A stretch of DNA of 64,000 nt from Candidatus Nitrotoga sp. M5 (GCF_927904885.1 NZ_CAKMNW010000007.1:32454-96453); one strand, 5' to 3'; numbered from the stretch's first letter, positions 26,703-37,928 are shown. Notes: generated by a model not told the origin, from the sequence alone. Numbers and translations are program-made.

Positions 26703-27881
26703 ATGCCTAATATTAAAGTGCAAAATATGAAAGTGGCTGTAATTCATGATTGGCTAACAGTCTACGCGGGAGCCGAGCGTGTTCTGGAACAAATATTATT
26801 GTGCTACCCGAATGCTGATTTATACAGCGTGGTAGATTTTATCCCATCCGAAAAACGAGGATTTCTGTTGGGGAAAACAGCGACAACTTCGTTCGTACAG
26901 ATCCTGCCATTCGCCAGAACTAAATACAGGCAGTATTTATCCTTAATGCCTTTGGCTGTCGAGCAGTTCGATCTGTCCAGCTATGACTTGGTAATTTCTT
27001 GTAGTCATGCTGTCGCGAAAGGCGTTATTACAGGGCCGGATCAGCTTCATATTAGCTATGTAAATTCGCCTATGCGTTATGCGTGGGACTTGCAGCATCA
27101 ATATTTGAGAGACTCGGGTTTGGACAAGGATGCAAAGGGGTGGTTAGCCAAGTGGGTACTGCACAAAATGAGAATATGGGATGTGAGAACAGCTAATGGT
27201 GTTGATTTTTTTATAGCAAACTCGCACTTTATCAGGCGACGAATTTGGAAAACCTATCGCCGCGATGCTGCGGTACTTTATCCATCAGTGGAAATTTCAA
27301 AATTCACCTTGCGCGAAGACAAGGAAGATTTTTATCTGACAGCTTCTCGCTTGGTACCTTACAAAAAAATTGATTTGATCGCGGAAACTTTTACGGCTAT
27401 GCCAGAAAAGAGGTTGATCATTATTGGCGACGGACCGGAAATGCAGAAAGTCAGAGCGAAAGCGGGGGCAAATGTAACAGTGCTGGGATATAAGCCTGAT
27501 GATGTACTACGCGATTACATGCAGCGCGCCAAGGCATTTATATTTGCTGCGGAGGAAGATTTCGGCATTGTTCCATTAGAAGCTCAGGCTTGTGGTACGC
27601 CAGTGATTGCATATGGTAAGGGCGGTGTATTGGAAACCATTCGCGGCTTGGATGATAAACAACCGACTGGCGTATTTTTTGCGGAGCAATCTATTTCAGC
27701 TATTAAAGCAGCAGTAACTACATTTGAGCAGGAAGCCGCTCGAATTTTGCCAGTGACCTGTCGTGATAATGCCTGTCGTTTTGAGCCCGAGAAATTTCGC
27801 GCTGAGTTCATGACGTGCGTAGGACATCAGTGGGATCGGTTCCAGCAGTCACTAACGACAGCCCCGTCAAGCAAGGTGTAG
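26703..27881 (+). CDS. Glycosyltransferase family 4
   Basis: A GT4 enzyme of 392 residues, or 384 if it starts at the internal ATG 26727 (MKVAVIHDWLTVYAGAERVL, the usual family start). The acceptor loop is YAGAERV; LTASRLVPYKKIDLIAETF opens the donor domain; IFAAEEDFGIVPLEAQACGTP is the donor-binding EDFGIxPxE segment. It resembles mannosyltransferases of colanic-acid or WbaZ type, but the donor is not certain. First gene of the plus-strand operon; its stop is 5 bp before the next start. Confidence 0.87.
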   Translation: MPNIKVQNMKVAVIHDWLTVYAGAERVLEQILLCYPNADLYSVVDFIPSEKRGFLLGKTATTSFVQILPFARTKYRQYLSLMPLAVEQFDLSSYDLVISCSHAVAKGVITGPDQLHISYVNSPMRYAWDLQHQYLRDSGLDKDAKGWLAKWVLHKMRIWDVRTANGVDFFIANSHFIRRRIWKTYRRDAAVLYPSVEISKFTLREDKEDFYLTASRLVPYKKIDLIAETFTAMPEKRLIIIGDGPEMQKVRAKAGANVTVLGYKPDDVLRDYMQRAKAFIFAAEEDFGIVPLEAQACGTPVIAYGKGGVLETIRGLDDKQPTGVFFAEQSISAIKAAVTTFEQEAARILPVTCRDNACRFEPEKFRAEFMTCVGHQWDRFQQSLTTAPSSKV

Positions 27882-27886
27882 TTGAC

Positions 27887-29296
27887 ATGGACTCGCGCAG
27901 CCTGCTCAAGGAAAACGCTAGCACTCTTGAATTCGTCCAGCGTTTCCTGGATCCTTTTGTGGTGGTAGCCAGCGGGATATTGCTTTACGGGATCAGATTC
28001 GAGTCTTGGGATTTTCCGATGAATTACGTTTTTGTACTCATCGGTGGGTTTCTTTTTTGCCTCGCAATATTCCCATTTTTCGACATGTACCGCCCCCGCA
28101 GAGGAGCCAGCCTATGGGCTGAAATACAGATATTGGCGAGTGCTTGGACAGTGGTTTGCGCTGGATTGATCATTGTGTTGTTTGCCACTAAAACCAGTAC
28201 CTATTTTTCCCGTATATGGATTGGGCAGTGGGCCATAGCAGGGTTCGTATCTTTAGTCGCTTTCAGAGTGACATTGCGAGTCGGACTGCGTTTTTTTCGC
28301 CGCCGTGGTTTCAATCTCCGTTTTATCGCCATCGCCGGTGCAGGGAAGCTAGGGCGTGACGTGGCGAACCGCCTGGCCGCTTCACCTTGGACAGGCTTGA
28401 AAGTGATAGGCTTTTATGATGACGATCCTCGAATACAGAGGCAAGTGTTAGAAGGTGTTCCGGTTCGTGGCGGTTTGCATTGCCTTCCTAAAGAAGTAGT
28501 GGAACTCGGCATTGATCAAGTATGGATCGCCCTGCCGTTGCAACAAGATAAGCAGGTCAAATCATTGGTGGCGCATTTAAGTCGCTTGCCGGTGCAGGTC
28601 ACCTTCGTTCCAGACATTTACGGGGTTCATTTACTCAATCATTCCATCGGCGAAGTAGCTGGTTTTCCGGTCATCCATCTGTTGGAATCACCCTTATCTG
28701 GAGTACAGGGCATCGTCAAAGCCGTCGAAGACAAAATTCTGGCGGTATTAATTATGTTATTGGCTATTCCCCTCATGTTGCTTATCATAATCGGGGTCAA
28801 ACTAAGCTCTCCGGGCCCCATATTCTTCAGGCAGTTACGTGGTGGGTTGCACGGTGAACGCATCTGGGTTTGGAAATTCCGCACAATGAAACATCATACT
28901 GAACCACCTGAAAAAGTGTCTCAAGCAAGGCCCGGCGATCATCGCATTACAGCCTTTGGCGCTTTTTTGCGACGCACAAGCTTGGACGAATTACCGCAGT
29001 TTCTTAATGTGCTAAAAGGTGATATGTCGATTGTAGGGCCACGTCCGCATGCGGTGGCGCACGATGAGTTTTACCTGCAGCAAATCGATGCCTATATGTT
29101 GCGGCATCACGTCAAGCCGGGCATTACCGGTTGGGCGCAGGTTAACGGCTGGCGAGGCGAAACGGGGGAGATCGAAAAAATGGAAATGCGAGTTAAACAC
29201 GATCTGTATTATATTAACAACTGGTCTTTATGGTTTGACCTGCGAATTATTTTTATGACGATTTTCATGATGATCACAGGCAAAAATGCGCATTGA
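27887..29296 (+). CDS. Undecaprenyl-phosphate sugar phosphotransferase (WcaJ type)
   Basis: Polyprenyl glycosylphosphotransferase of about 469 residues that moves a sugar-1-phosphate (glucose in WcaJ) to undecaprenyl phosphate and so starts polysaccharide assembly. Four N-terminal membrane segments, a CoA-binding-like Rossmann domain (IAIAGAGKLGRDVANRLA), one more membrane segment, then the catalytic domain with FFRQLRGGLHGERIWVWKF, RRTSLDELPQFLNVLKGDM and SIVGPRPH. I start at ATG 27887 since it directly follows the preceding gene with AAGGTG upstream; an ATG at 27815 would overlap it by 67 bp. Confidence 0.92.
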   Translation: MDSRSLLKENASTLEFVQRFLDPFVVVASGILLYGIRFESWDFPMNYVFVLIGGFLFCLAIFPFFDMYRPRRGASLWAEIQILASAWTVVCAGLIIVLFATKTSTYFSRIWIGQWAIAGFVSLVAFRVTLRVGLRFFRRRGFNLRFIAIAGAGKLGRDVANRLAASPWTGLKVIGFYDDDPRIQRQVLEGVPVRGGLHCLPKEVVELGIDQVWIALPLQQDKQVKSLVAHLSRLPVQVTFVPDIYGVHLLNHSIGEVAGFPVIHLLESPLSGVQGIVKAVEDKILAVLIMLLAIPLMLLIIIGVKLSSPGPIFFRQLRGGLHGERIWVWKFRTMKHHTEPPEKVSQARPGDHRITAFGAFLRRTSLDELPQFLNVLKGDMSIVGPRPHAVAHDEFYLQQIDAYMLRHHVKPGITGWAQVNGWRGETGEIEKMEMRVKHDLYYINNWSLWFDLRIIFMTIFMMITGKNAH

Positions 29297-29313
29297 AAAT
29301 TAAGTTTTTATAT

Positions 29314-29487
29314 AGGGTATCTCTAAAAATCCAATCTTCGTTACAATACCGCGTCACTTGAAAAAATAATCGCTTATATATCATATATATGTAAGTTCAA
29401 TTGTTTACTCACGCCTTGTCTTGTCTGGCAACGGGGTAGGCAAGCTGCGAAGCGACTTCTCGGAAATTGCATTATTAGAGGCGTCCT
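29314..29487 (-). repeat. MITE-like repeat, family 1, copy A
   Basis: A 174-bp element with imperfect terminal inverted repeats: left AGGGTATCTCTAAAAATCC, right end reverse complement AGGACGCCTCTAATAATGC. The interior matches copy B at 36125-36303 in reverse orientation (shared GTTGCCAGACAAGACAAGGC) and copy C at 52679-52858. It has no coding capacity and fills most of the gap 29297-29534. Terminal repeats, size and dispersion are those of a non-autonomous transposon (MITE); no partner transposase is visible. Confidence 0.75.
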
Positions 29488-29534
29488 GACTTTTTAACCA
29501 GTCCTGTTATGTTTTTATTAAAGATATTTATGGT

Positions 29535-30722
29535 ATGACCATTCAACCTGATCCCCTCACTGTCTCCAAAAAAAAATTCCTGCACCGAGAATGGATAGCT
29601 GCACCTCTGCTATTGTTAGCAAGCGCTTTGATTTTGTCGGTTATCTATCTTCAGCAGAATTGGCTAGGTAAATGGATGAGCAGCGCCATGCCATTAAACT
29701 GGAACGGAGCGGAGCTAACCCTGAATAAAGGCCAAGGTTATAGCGAGCAGAACAAACTGGTGATCAAAAAGCTAACGAATCAGGGTATTGCTGTTGCTAC
29801 ACTATCCACGCCAACTTTTCAGGCAGAGGATTATTCTGCCTTTAGTTTGTCTGTCTCAGGTGCCACGCCGGGAGTCGAAATGGAGTTTTTGTGGCGCACG
29901 GCAGAGAATCGTGTTTTTGTGCGCCCACTCATTTGGGCTGCTAAAACCTTGCAGCCTTTGGAAATGGCGGTAGATAAAAATTGGCGAGGCCAAATTATAG
30001 ACTTGGCTATCGTTGTCAAGGGCACACTGACTGCACCGCTTTTGGTAAATGAAGTTTCGCTTGGGCCTGTGTCTTTGCCAACAGCGCTAACAAACATGCT
30101 CAAGAAATGGTTCACGCTTGACCGATGGCAAGGAACTTCTATCCATTTTTTAGACGGCGATGCAATCGATAAGAAAATCAATCCTGTATTAGCCATTGCC
30201 GCAATAATATTGGTGGCACTGGTCTTGAATTTAATTTTGGCCATAGCGAAAATCATGCCTCTAAATGTTGCCATGGTGTGGGGCATGCTATTCATCGGCT
30301 GGTTCATACTGGATGTCCGTTGGCAGGCCAATTTGTTTCAGCAACTGGCGCTAACACACCAACAATTTGCGGGTAAATCATGGGAAGAAAAACATCTGGT
30401 TGCTGAAGACAACGCCTTGTTCGACTTTATTAGAAATGTGAAAGCAAAGCTGCCTACTACTACTGGCCGTATCCTGTATTTTTCTGATGAGGCCTACTCG
30501 CGGGGGAAAGGGGCTTACCATTTTTATCCTCAAAACGTTCTAGCCCGCTCTGACCTGCCTCCTGCATCGCAGCTCAAAACTGGGGACTATATTGCACTGT
30601 TTGCAAAAAAAGGAGTGAAATATGATCCTTCACAGCAATTACTGATATGGGGTGATGGACAATCTCTAAAAGCCGACTTACTGCTCTTTGCTAAGGGTAA
30701 TGCTTTGTTCAAGGTGCATTAA
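29535..30722 (+). CDS. Membrane-anchored protein of the polysaccharide locus, function unknown
   Basis: A 395-residue protein I do not recognise. One membrane segment at about residues 22-43 (APLLLLASALILSVIYL), a periplasm-like region rich in beta pattern (about 50-215), two more membrane segments at about 218-262 (LAIAAIILVALVLNLILAI and MVWGMLFIGWFIL), then a ~130-residue soluble domain (about 265-395, ending LFAKGNALFKVH). One base separates it from the next membrane protein, so the two are probably made together. A role in chain transfer or regulation is a guess from position. Confidence 0.65.
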   Translation: MTIQPDPLTVSKKKFLHREWIAAPLLLLASALILSVIYLQQNWLGKWMSSAMPLNWNGAELTLNKGQGYSEQNKLVIKKLTNQGIAVATLSTPTFQAEDYSAFSLSVSGATPGVEMEFLWRTAENRVFVRPLIWAAKTLQPLEMAVDKNWRGQIIDLAIVVKGTLTAPLLVNEVSLGPVSLPTALTNMLKKWFTLDRWQGTSIHFLDGDAIDKKINPVLAIAAIILVALVLNLILAIAKIMPLNVAMVWGMLFIGWFILDVRWQANLFQQLALTHQQFAGKSWEEKHLVAEDNALFDFIRNVKAKLPTTTGRILYFSDEAYSRGKGAYHFYPQNVLARSDLPPASQLKTGDYIALFAKKGVKYDPSQQLLIWGDGQSLKADLLLFAKGNALFKVH

Positions 30723-30723
30723 A

Positions 30724-32112
30724 ATGGAATTATTTACGTTAGTGGCTGGATTATGTTTACCTTGGCTGTTAGGGGTAGTGTGGCTGCGTGCACCTTGGCT
30801 CAAAGCCAGCGGTATTAAATGGCCAACGCTCTTGGGGTATGGCTATCTGGGCGGAATATTATTAACCACGCTTGTAATGCGTTTGATGGATGCGCTGGGA
30901 ATTCATCTTAGTTTCTTCAGTATTGGACTTGCACTTTTATTATTGATAGCAGCTGGTGCTTGGCTTGGCCGCGGAGAACCATGGCGAATCAGGTGGCCCG
31001 GAATAGATTTTCACAGTTTGGCTGGGTGGCGAAAAGTCGTGTATGCCATCGTATTGACCACTATTGTTATACGGCTGGTAGGGCTGGGACTAGAGATTGT
31101 ATGGCGCCCGCTGTTTCCTTGGGACGCCTGGTCACAGTGGGCGACCAAGGCGCGAGTTTGGTATGAGCTTGGATACTTGGCGACATTTGTGCCCCCTGAC
31201 GTTTGGCTTGGCGGCGAATTGGCGGGCGCTTACACTGATACAGCTCCCCACTACCCTCCTGCCATACCACTAATACAAGTATGGACAAGCTACAGCCTGG
31301 GCAGATGGGACGATACTCTGATGAACCTGCCCTGGCTGCTATGCGCAGTTGCCTTGGGCCTGGCGTTTTATGGTCAGGCCAGGCAATGGCAGGTGCCACC
31401 CTTGTTTGCTCTTATGTTTACCTACTTTCTACTTTCACTACCATTTGTGAATGTTCATGTTGCTTTGGCAGGATATACAGATTTATTTATGGCAGCATTT
31501 TATGGCCTGGCGGCAATGGCTTTTTTCCACTGGGCCAGGAAGCGTGATTTCTGGCAGGGTGCCATGGCAGTGATGTTTGCATTAGGATGCATCTTGATCA
31601 AACAACCAGGCATTGCATGGGCGTTAACCTTTCTTCCCGCGTTATTGGTTGTGTTCATGCCGCGAGCTGGACTAATGTTGATATCTGCGCTGGCAGTAGC
31701 AGGTTTGGCTACTCTATTTTTTCTTGGTGAAACAGATTTTAAGTTGTTTGGCTATCATGTGTATCTGCGCTTCTCGGCAGATTGGCATCCATTTTTGCAA
31801 AATATGATGGTGATGGAAAACTGGCACCTGTTCTGGTATCTGGTAGTGGCGGCGCTTGCTTTATCGTTTCCGCGACTTCTTGTCCCCTCTTTGCGAAGTA
31901 TGACAGTTCTATTGATCTCCGCTATTTCGTTCCTCGCGGTCGTTTTCTTTTTTACCCATGCTCAAGCATGGGCAGAAGACTACACTACGATTAATCGCGC
32001 ATTGTTGCATATTGTGCCCATGCTTTTGTTTTACGTGATGGTGCTATTCAGGGAAGCAATCAGTCTCCCATCATTACATGACTACCCGCCAAAAATTGAC
32101 GTGACGGCATGA
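30724..32112 (+). CDS. Polytopic membrane protein, possible GT-C glycosyltransferase
   Basis: A 462-residue protein with about 11 hydrophobic segments. The first large loop has an acidic/aromatic motif (FPWDAWSQWATKARVWYE, about residues 130-150), where GT-C enzymes of the PMT/ArnT group carry their catalytic Asp, and TAPHYPPAIPLIQVW follows. This resembles lipid-phosphate-sugar-dependent glycosyltransferases but I cannot place the family firmly. Start at ATG 30724, one base after the previous stop. Last gene of the plus-strand polysaccharide operon; it converges on the BtuF-like gene. Confidence 0.7.
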   Translation: MELFTLVAGLCLPWLLGVVWLRAPWLKASGIKWPTLLGYGYLGGILLTTLVMRLMDALGIHLSFFSIGLALLLLIAAGAWLGRGEPWRIRWPGIDFHSLAGWRKVVYAIVLTTIVIRLVGLGLEIVWRPLFPWDAWSQWATKARVWYELGYLATFVPPDVWLGGELAGAYTDTAPHYPPAIPLIQVWTSYSLGRWDDTLMNLPWLLCAVALGLAFYGQARQWQVPPLFALMFTYFLLSLPFVNVHVALAGYTDLFMAAFYGLAAMAFFHWARKRDFWQGAMAVMFALGCILIKQPGIAWALTFLPALLVVFMPRAGLMLISALAVAGLATLFFLGETDFKLFGYHVYLRFSADWHPFLQNMMVMENWHLFWYLVVAALALSFPRLLVPSLRSMTVLLISAISFLAVVFFFTHAQAWAEDYTTINRALLHIVPMLLFYVMVLFREAISLPSLHDYPPKIDVTA

Positions 32113-32200
32113 AAAAATAGTACTCAGAGAAACCAGATTTATCTGTCAAAAGTATTGATAAACAGGCAGACTTAACAGTTACGGAATGCGCTCAAGCCTC

Positions 32201-33154
32201 TTAATGCCGAGCTGATTCTATCTGCTCACATATCTGTTTTGCACCTAGCAGAATGCGCGGCGTGGAGCGGCTGATCAGGTCGGGAGGTACGAAAGCCATG
32301 CGACCCTGCCGGGTAGCAATCAACGGTAACCTGCGCCATATTTTTTTGGTCTCTTCTTCCTGTTCAGGCGTAGAAGCGACAGCTATCATCACCTGCGGAT
32401 TTTCTTTAACCAGCGCCTCGTCCGATATGGCCGGTATCAATAGTGGCGCAGCGGCAAATACGTTTTGTGCACCGCACAAACTCAAAACGTCACTGATGAT
32501 ATGTGCGCCGTTCACCGTAAGCAGCGGCGCTGCAGCTATTTGAAAATAGGCACGCACTTTGGTGTGTCCGGCATATTGCTGTCGCAATTTGTCAAGCTGC
32601 TGCACAAAGGCAGTCGCAGAACCTTCAGCGATTGCCTCAATACCGATAATACGCCCCAGCAAGCGCAATACTTTGGGAATATCATCAAGACGACGTGGCT
32701 CCAGCACCAGCACTTTCAACTTCAATTTTTCAAATTTGGCGCGGTCTCGCGATGATAAAGCGCTGCCCCATGCAAGCACCAGATCAGGTTTTAACGCGAC
32801 CAAACGCTCCCAGTCAAGGCGAAATGCATCGCCTACTTGTGGCAGTTGTTTGGCTTGCTGTGGATAGTTGCTATATGCAGAAACCGCCACCATATAAGGG
32901 CCCATGCCTGCGGCATAAGCCAGTTCGGCAAGGCTGGGAGCTAAAGTGATTATGCGCTGCGGCGGCGTGGAAAACTCTACTTGCGTTTCACTGGCATCAG
33001 TAACAGTAAATGGCAGCGTAGCGTGCGAGTTTGCGCAAAAGAGTAGCAGGCTGAAAAAAATGGCATGCTTTAAATATCCTAAAAAACTTTCCTCCTCGCT
33101 ACACGCACGTCCAATTACAGCAAGCGGATAGAATGAAGGAAAAGGAACGAGCAC
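32201..33154 (-). CDS. BtuF-like periplasmic binding protein (cobalamin/metal-chelate)
   Basis: Helical-backbone metal-receptor protein, the solute-binding part of a B12 or siderophore ABC importer. PPQRIITLAPSLAELAYAAG opens the fold, GMGPYMVAVSAYSNYP and LPQVGDAFRLDWERLVALKPDLVLAW are class III binding-protein motifs close to BtuF. A signal peptide-like run (FFSLLLFCANSHA, about residues 32-45) is preceded by an unusual 30-residue extension; no other ATG/GTG/TTG fits, so the start is uncertain. No permease or ATPase gene is adjacent. It may work with the adenosyltransferase at 4508. Confidence 0.8.
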   Translation of the reverse strand: MLVPFPSFYPLAVIGRACSEEESFLGYLKHAIFFSLLLFCANSHATLPFTVTDASETQVEFSTPPQRIITLAPSLAELAYAAGMGPYMVAVSAYSNYPQQAKQLPQVGDAFRLDWERLVALKPDLVLAWGSALSSRDRAKFEKLKLKVLVLEPRRLDDIPKVLRLLGRIIGIEAIAEGSATAFVQQLDKLRQQYAGHTKVRAYFQIAAAPLLTVNGAHIISDVLSLCGAQNVFAAAPLLIPAISDEALVKENPQVMIAVASTPEQEEETKKIWRRLPLIATRQGRMAFVPPDLISRSTPRILLGAKQICEQIESARH

Positions 33155-33175
33155 GACAGAAATTCAAGTTGTCCG

Positions 33176-34291
33176 TTACTGAGCAAAACTTTGCGCCAGT
33201 GCCACTCGCTTGAGATAAGCGTCGCGCGCAATTTGCACGTCCTCAAGAAAGTGCGGCAATTCTTTCAGTAATAATGCCTGCGGCCCATCCACCAAAGCCT
33301 TTAAGGGAACGGGGTGGAAATCAACCAACACCATATTGGCGCCAGCCATCACCCCCTGTGCGGTGATATGCATCAGATCGAGAATGCCATCGGGCGCGGC
33401 ACTGCGCGTACCAACTGAATGAGAAGGGTCAATGCACACAGGCATCCGAGTCAGACGTTTGACCACCGGCACGTGCGCGAAGTCCACCAAGTTGCGGTGC
33501 GGATCGCCCATGTTTGTCTTCATACCACGCAAGCCGAACACCACATTGCGATTACCTTCAGACGCCAGATATTCGGCAGCGTTGAGTGATTCGTCCAGAG
33601 TGATGCCAAAACCGCGTTTAAGCAGCACCGGAAATTCTTGCTGCCGGCCAACGATTTTCAGTAATTCGAAATTCTGTGTATTGCGCGTGCCAATCTGTAA
33701 CATCACGCCAGTAGGATTCCCGGTCTGCTGCAATGCTTCACTGATTTCGTTGAGATGCGATTCATGCGTAACTTCCATCGCAATCACCTTGATACCATAT
33801 TTCCCCGCTAAATCGAAAACAAATGGCAAACAATTTTTGCCGTGCCCCTGAAAAGCATAGGGGCTTGTACGCGGCTTATACGCACCCATACGCGCACAAG
33901 TCTGCCCATTATCGCGCAGTGCTTTTAGCATTATTTCGACATGTTCGGCGTTGTCTACCGCACAAAGTCCGGCAAACACATTAAGCGTGTCCTGGCCAAA
34001 GCGCACGCCGTTATAATCAAAATACGTTGGACGTGAGTCATCTTTATGTTGTCCAAGAATACGATATTCTTCCGACACGCGCACCACACGCTCGACACAG
34101 GGTAAACCTTGTATCTCCTTGATATCTAAAGGCTTGGTATTGCCAATCAAATAAATCTCTGTTAACACCTGCTCTGCACCGCGTTCAACATGCACGCGCA
34201 TCTTAACCCCCTCTAACTTGGTGAGGTGCGCAATCAGTTGTTGATATTCCTCGCTTTGTTGGTTGGTATCGGAAGAAAGAATCAATATCAT
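33176..34291 (-). CDS. 3-deoxy-7-phosphoheptulonate synthase (DAHP synthase)
   Basis: First enzyme of the shikimate pathway, joining phosphoenolpyruvate and erythrose 4-phosphate. About 371 residues; it is the Thermotoga/Bacillus-like (type I beta) form with an N-terminal regulatory domain (residues 1-75, MILILSSDTNQQ to GLPCVERVVRV). Motifs: RMGAYKPRTSPYAFQGHG, LLKRGFGITLDESLNAAEYL and CIDPSHSVGTRSA. I start at ATG 34291 with AGGAGA at the right distance; an upstream in-frame start at 34393 would add 34 non-conserved residues. 21 bp separate it from the BtuF-like gene downstream. Confidence 0.93.
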   Translation of the reverse strand: MILILSSDTNQQSEEYQQLIAHLTKLEGVKMRVHVERGAEQVLTEIYLIGNTKPLDIKEIQGLPCVERVVRVSEEYRILGQHKDDSRPTYFDYNGVRFGQDTLNVFAGLCAVDNAEHVEIMLKALRDNGQTCARMGAYKPRTSPYAFQGHGKNCLPFVFDLAGKYGIKVIAMEVTHESHLNEISEALQQTGNPTGVMLQIGTRNTQNFELLKIVGRQQEFPVLLKRGFGITLDESLNAAEYLASEGNRNVVFGLRGMKTNMGDPHRNLVDFAHVPVVKRLTRMPVCIDPSHSVGTRSAAPDGILDLMHITAQGVMAGANMVLVDFHPVPLKALVDGPQALLLKELPHFLEDVQIARDAYLKRVALAQSFAQ

Positions 34292-34489
34292 GGTGAATCT
34301 CCTGTAATTTGTGAACCCATCATTTTCGAAAAAGGATGGCTCATTGCTGTAGGAACTATGCCAACGAATCTTGCGTACAGGCACTCTTGCCATGTACTGC
34401 TATGTATTCAGACTGTCCCAGCTTTTCTGCAACAGACTATGTTAGATTCGATTTATATCGAATCTGCTTGGTGCCTATGTCGTCTTTAT
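34292..34489. other. Intergenic region before DAHP synthase
   Basis: About 200 bases between the HAD gene and the DAHP synthase start, on the same strand. It should carry the DAHP synthase promoter; no attenuator or Trp/Tyr operator is evident. Confidence 0.3.
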
Positions 34490-36048
<1,559 letters not shown>

Positions 36049-36079
36049 TTAGAAGTCCACCATCATTACAGTGTGAAAC

Positions 36080-36106
36080 AAATAGGCGGCATTTAGCCGC
36101 CTATTT
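36080..36106 (-). terminator. Perfect 11-bp hairpin between argB and the PCu(A)C gene
   Basis: AAATAGGCGGC (36080-36090) and GCCGCCTATTT (36096-36106) pair perfectly around a 5-base loop. It lies just 5' of argB and after the PCu(A)C gene on the minus strand; the T-rich 3' side on that strand (TATTTGTTT) fits a weak Rho-independent terminator that isolates argB from upstream transcription. Confidence 0.6.
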
Positions 36107-36124
36107 CACGCCCAGTCCGCGTTT

Positions 36125-36303
36125 AGTACGCCTCAAAAATTTAATTTTGCTGGCAGCCGCTTCTCAGCTTGGCTGCTTACCCCGTTGCCAGACAAGACAA
36201 GGCGCGAGTAAAAAAATGAATGCAGCATATATTTGATATAAAGTAAGATAATTTTTTGAATAACGCGGAATTGTGACAAAAATTGGATTTTTAGAGGCGC
36301 CCT
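36125..36303 (+). repeat. MITE-like repeat, family 1, copy B
   Basis: A 179-bp element. The reverse complement of its right end (AGGGCGCCTCTAAAAATCC) matches the left end of copy A almost base for base, and its left half (TACCCCGTTGCCAGACAAG) matches the right half of copy A in reverse. It sits between argB and the PCu(A)C gene. Copies A and C are in the opposite orientation. Confidence 0.75.
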
Positions 36304-36358
36304 ATTATTCGTATTCGAATGATGCTTAACACTTGCTAATGGGTGATGTTCGCGCACA

Positions 36359-36793
36359 TTAGTGACGCCTGGTAAGTGACTTAACCTCGGCATTCACCTG
36401 AATTTGTTCCTTACTCTTATCGTCGAATGCCACAGAGATAGTAAGTGGCACAATATCACCTGCTTTAAGCGGTTTTTTGATGTCAAGCAACATCACATGA
36501 TTACCACTCTTGCCCAACCGGACCTTCTTGCCAGCCGGTAGTGCCAAGAATTCAAGGGCGCGCATTTTCATCATGCCGTCTTCATGCGACATACTGTGAA
36601 TCTCGACTGCGCTCGCAATTGGGCTGGTAATCGCCACCAGCCGTGCTTTTTTCTTGCTGGCAATGGTGAACTGAATTGCGGCGTTCTCTTGCCCCGGTGC
36701 TGTGGCGCGTGCCGACGCGTTGCTCACTACCACATTTCCTGCCCATACTTGTGATGCACAAAACATCATGATAATTGCAATCGTTAAACGCAT
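36359..36793 (-). CDS. PCu(A)C-type periplasmic copper chaperone
   Basis: A 144-residue secreted protein with a signal peptide (IIMMFCASQVWA, cut at about residue 18). It carries the copper-binding pattern H-x-M...M...H-x-M: EIHSMSHEDGMMKMR and SGNHVMLLD. Family members bring Cu(I) to the CuA site of cytochrome c oxidase or buffer periplasmic copper. No Sco or oxidase gene is adjacent. Its 5' region (36794-36988) is shared with the divergent HDOD gene. Confidence 0.9.
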   Translation of the reverse strand: MRLTIAIIMMFCASQVWAGNVVVSNASARATAPGQENAAIQFTIASKKKARLVAITSPIASAVEIHSMSHEDGMMKMRALEFLALPAGKKVRLGKSGNHVMLLDIKKPLKAGDIVPLTISVAFDDKSKEQIQVNAEVKSLTRRH

Positions 36794-36988
36794 TTGAGTC
36801 TCCTTGAAATTTTAATATTTTCTGTAATGTACATGAATTACGCTGAAGTAAGCAAGCATGCATAATCCTAGGGTACAATAAAAAAACAAAGCATATACAT
36901 ACAGTTATCAAAATATTTCTTAGCCCGTAATTTGACTAAAATGTTCACCGTAAGCATGTAATAATATTAAACAGAATTAACTCGAGGA

Positions 36989-37879
36989 ATGAAAATGCAG
37001 ACCAACAGTACGCATACAGCCCCCAGCACTGAAAATATTGATCTTAGGCAGGCTGTCAAATATATTGATACGCTGCCTGCCATACCGGTCATTGCGCAAA
37101 AGCTACTGGCACTTGAGCTGGATACCGATGAAGACGAACGAAAAATGTTAATGCTGGTCGAGCAAGACCCGCAAATTTCGGCGAAAATTATCGGGTTATC
37201 CAATTCAGCAACGCTTGGCTCCACACGAAAAGCAAAATCCGTAAAAGAAGCTGCGGCATTGCTGGGTCTGAACCGTGTCAAATCAATTGCGACTGGTATC
37301 GCCATCATGTCCTTGTCAAGCAAAGTATCCACGGGTAAGTTCAATACACAGGACCTTTGGTTACACAGCTTCGGCATCGCATTTGCCATGCTCGGCATCG
37401 CCCGCGCCATGCCTGCAAAGCTTCGCCCTAAAGATGACCAAATTTTTTTAGCTGGCATGCTGCACGACATCGGCTATCTTGCTCTCGCTTTCCTGGATCC
37501 AAAACGGAGCGATGAGCTGCATGCGCGCTTGGCAAAGGAATCAGACTGTTTTGCGTTGGATATAGAAAAGGAAATGCTGGAAATATGTCATGACGAATTG
37601 GGTGCGGAGCTAGCGCGCCACTGGAATTTGCCAGATGAAATTATTACTGTGCTGCGTTATCACCATGCACCGGATGTGGTCGAGGCTGCCGAAGGAAAAC
37701 CAATAGTGCACATGATTAGCATGGCAGAAAAACTGCTGACTTCCTTTGGTATGAATGAACGCGTCAATGCCAACATCAGCGACGAGGATTGGGAGCTTTT
37801 AGGTATTGATCCAAGCGAGGCTGAGGAAATTGGCGTTCAAGTAGCTGAGCAAGCGGAGCAAGCTGCAGCTGTATATTAA
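36989..37879 (+). CDS. HDOD domain protein
   Basis: A 296-residue protein with an HDOD domain (about residues 22-220), an HD-related output domain that usually lacks phosphodiesterase activity. Key stretches: LPAIPVIAQKLLALELD, LVEQDPQISAKIIGLSNSA, MLHDIGYLAL and WNLPDEIITVLRYHHAP. HD is retained in LHDIG, so weak activity cannot be excluded. Such proteins act in signalling, often with c-di-GMP or chemotaxis. GAGGAATG precedes the start; a second ATG at 36995 is possible. Confidence 0.88.
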   Translation: MKMQTNSTHTAPSTENIDLRQAVKYIDTLPAIPVIAQKLLALELDTDEDERKMLMLVEQDPQISAKIIGLSNSATLGSTRKAKSVKEAAALLGLNRVKSIATGIAIMSLSSKVSTGKFNTQDLWLHSFGIAFAMLGIARAMPAKLRPKDDQIFLAGMLHDIGYLALAFLDPKRSDELHARLAKESDCFALDIEKEMLEICHDELGAELARHWNLPDEIITVLRYHHAPDVVEAAEGKPIVHMISMAEKLLTSFGMNERVNANISDEDWELLGIDPSEAEEIGVQVAEQAEQAAAVY

Positions 37880-37928
37880 TTAGAATATGCGACTTTCAGC
37901 ACCTATAACCTGACATCCTGCCTAATTC

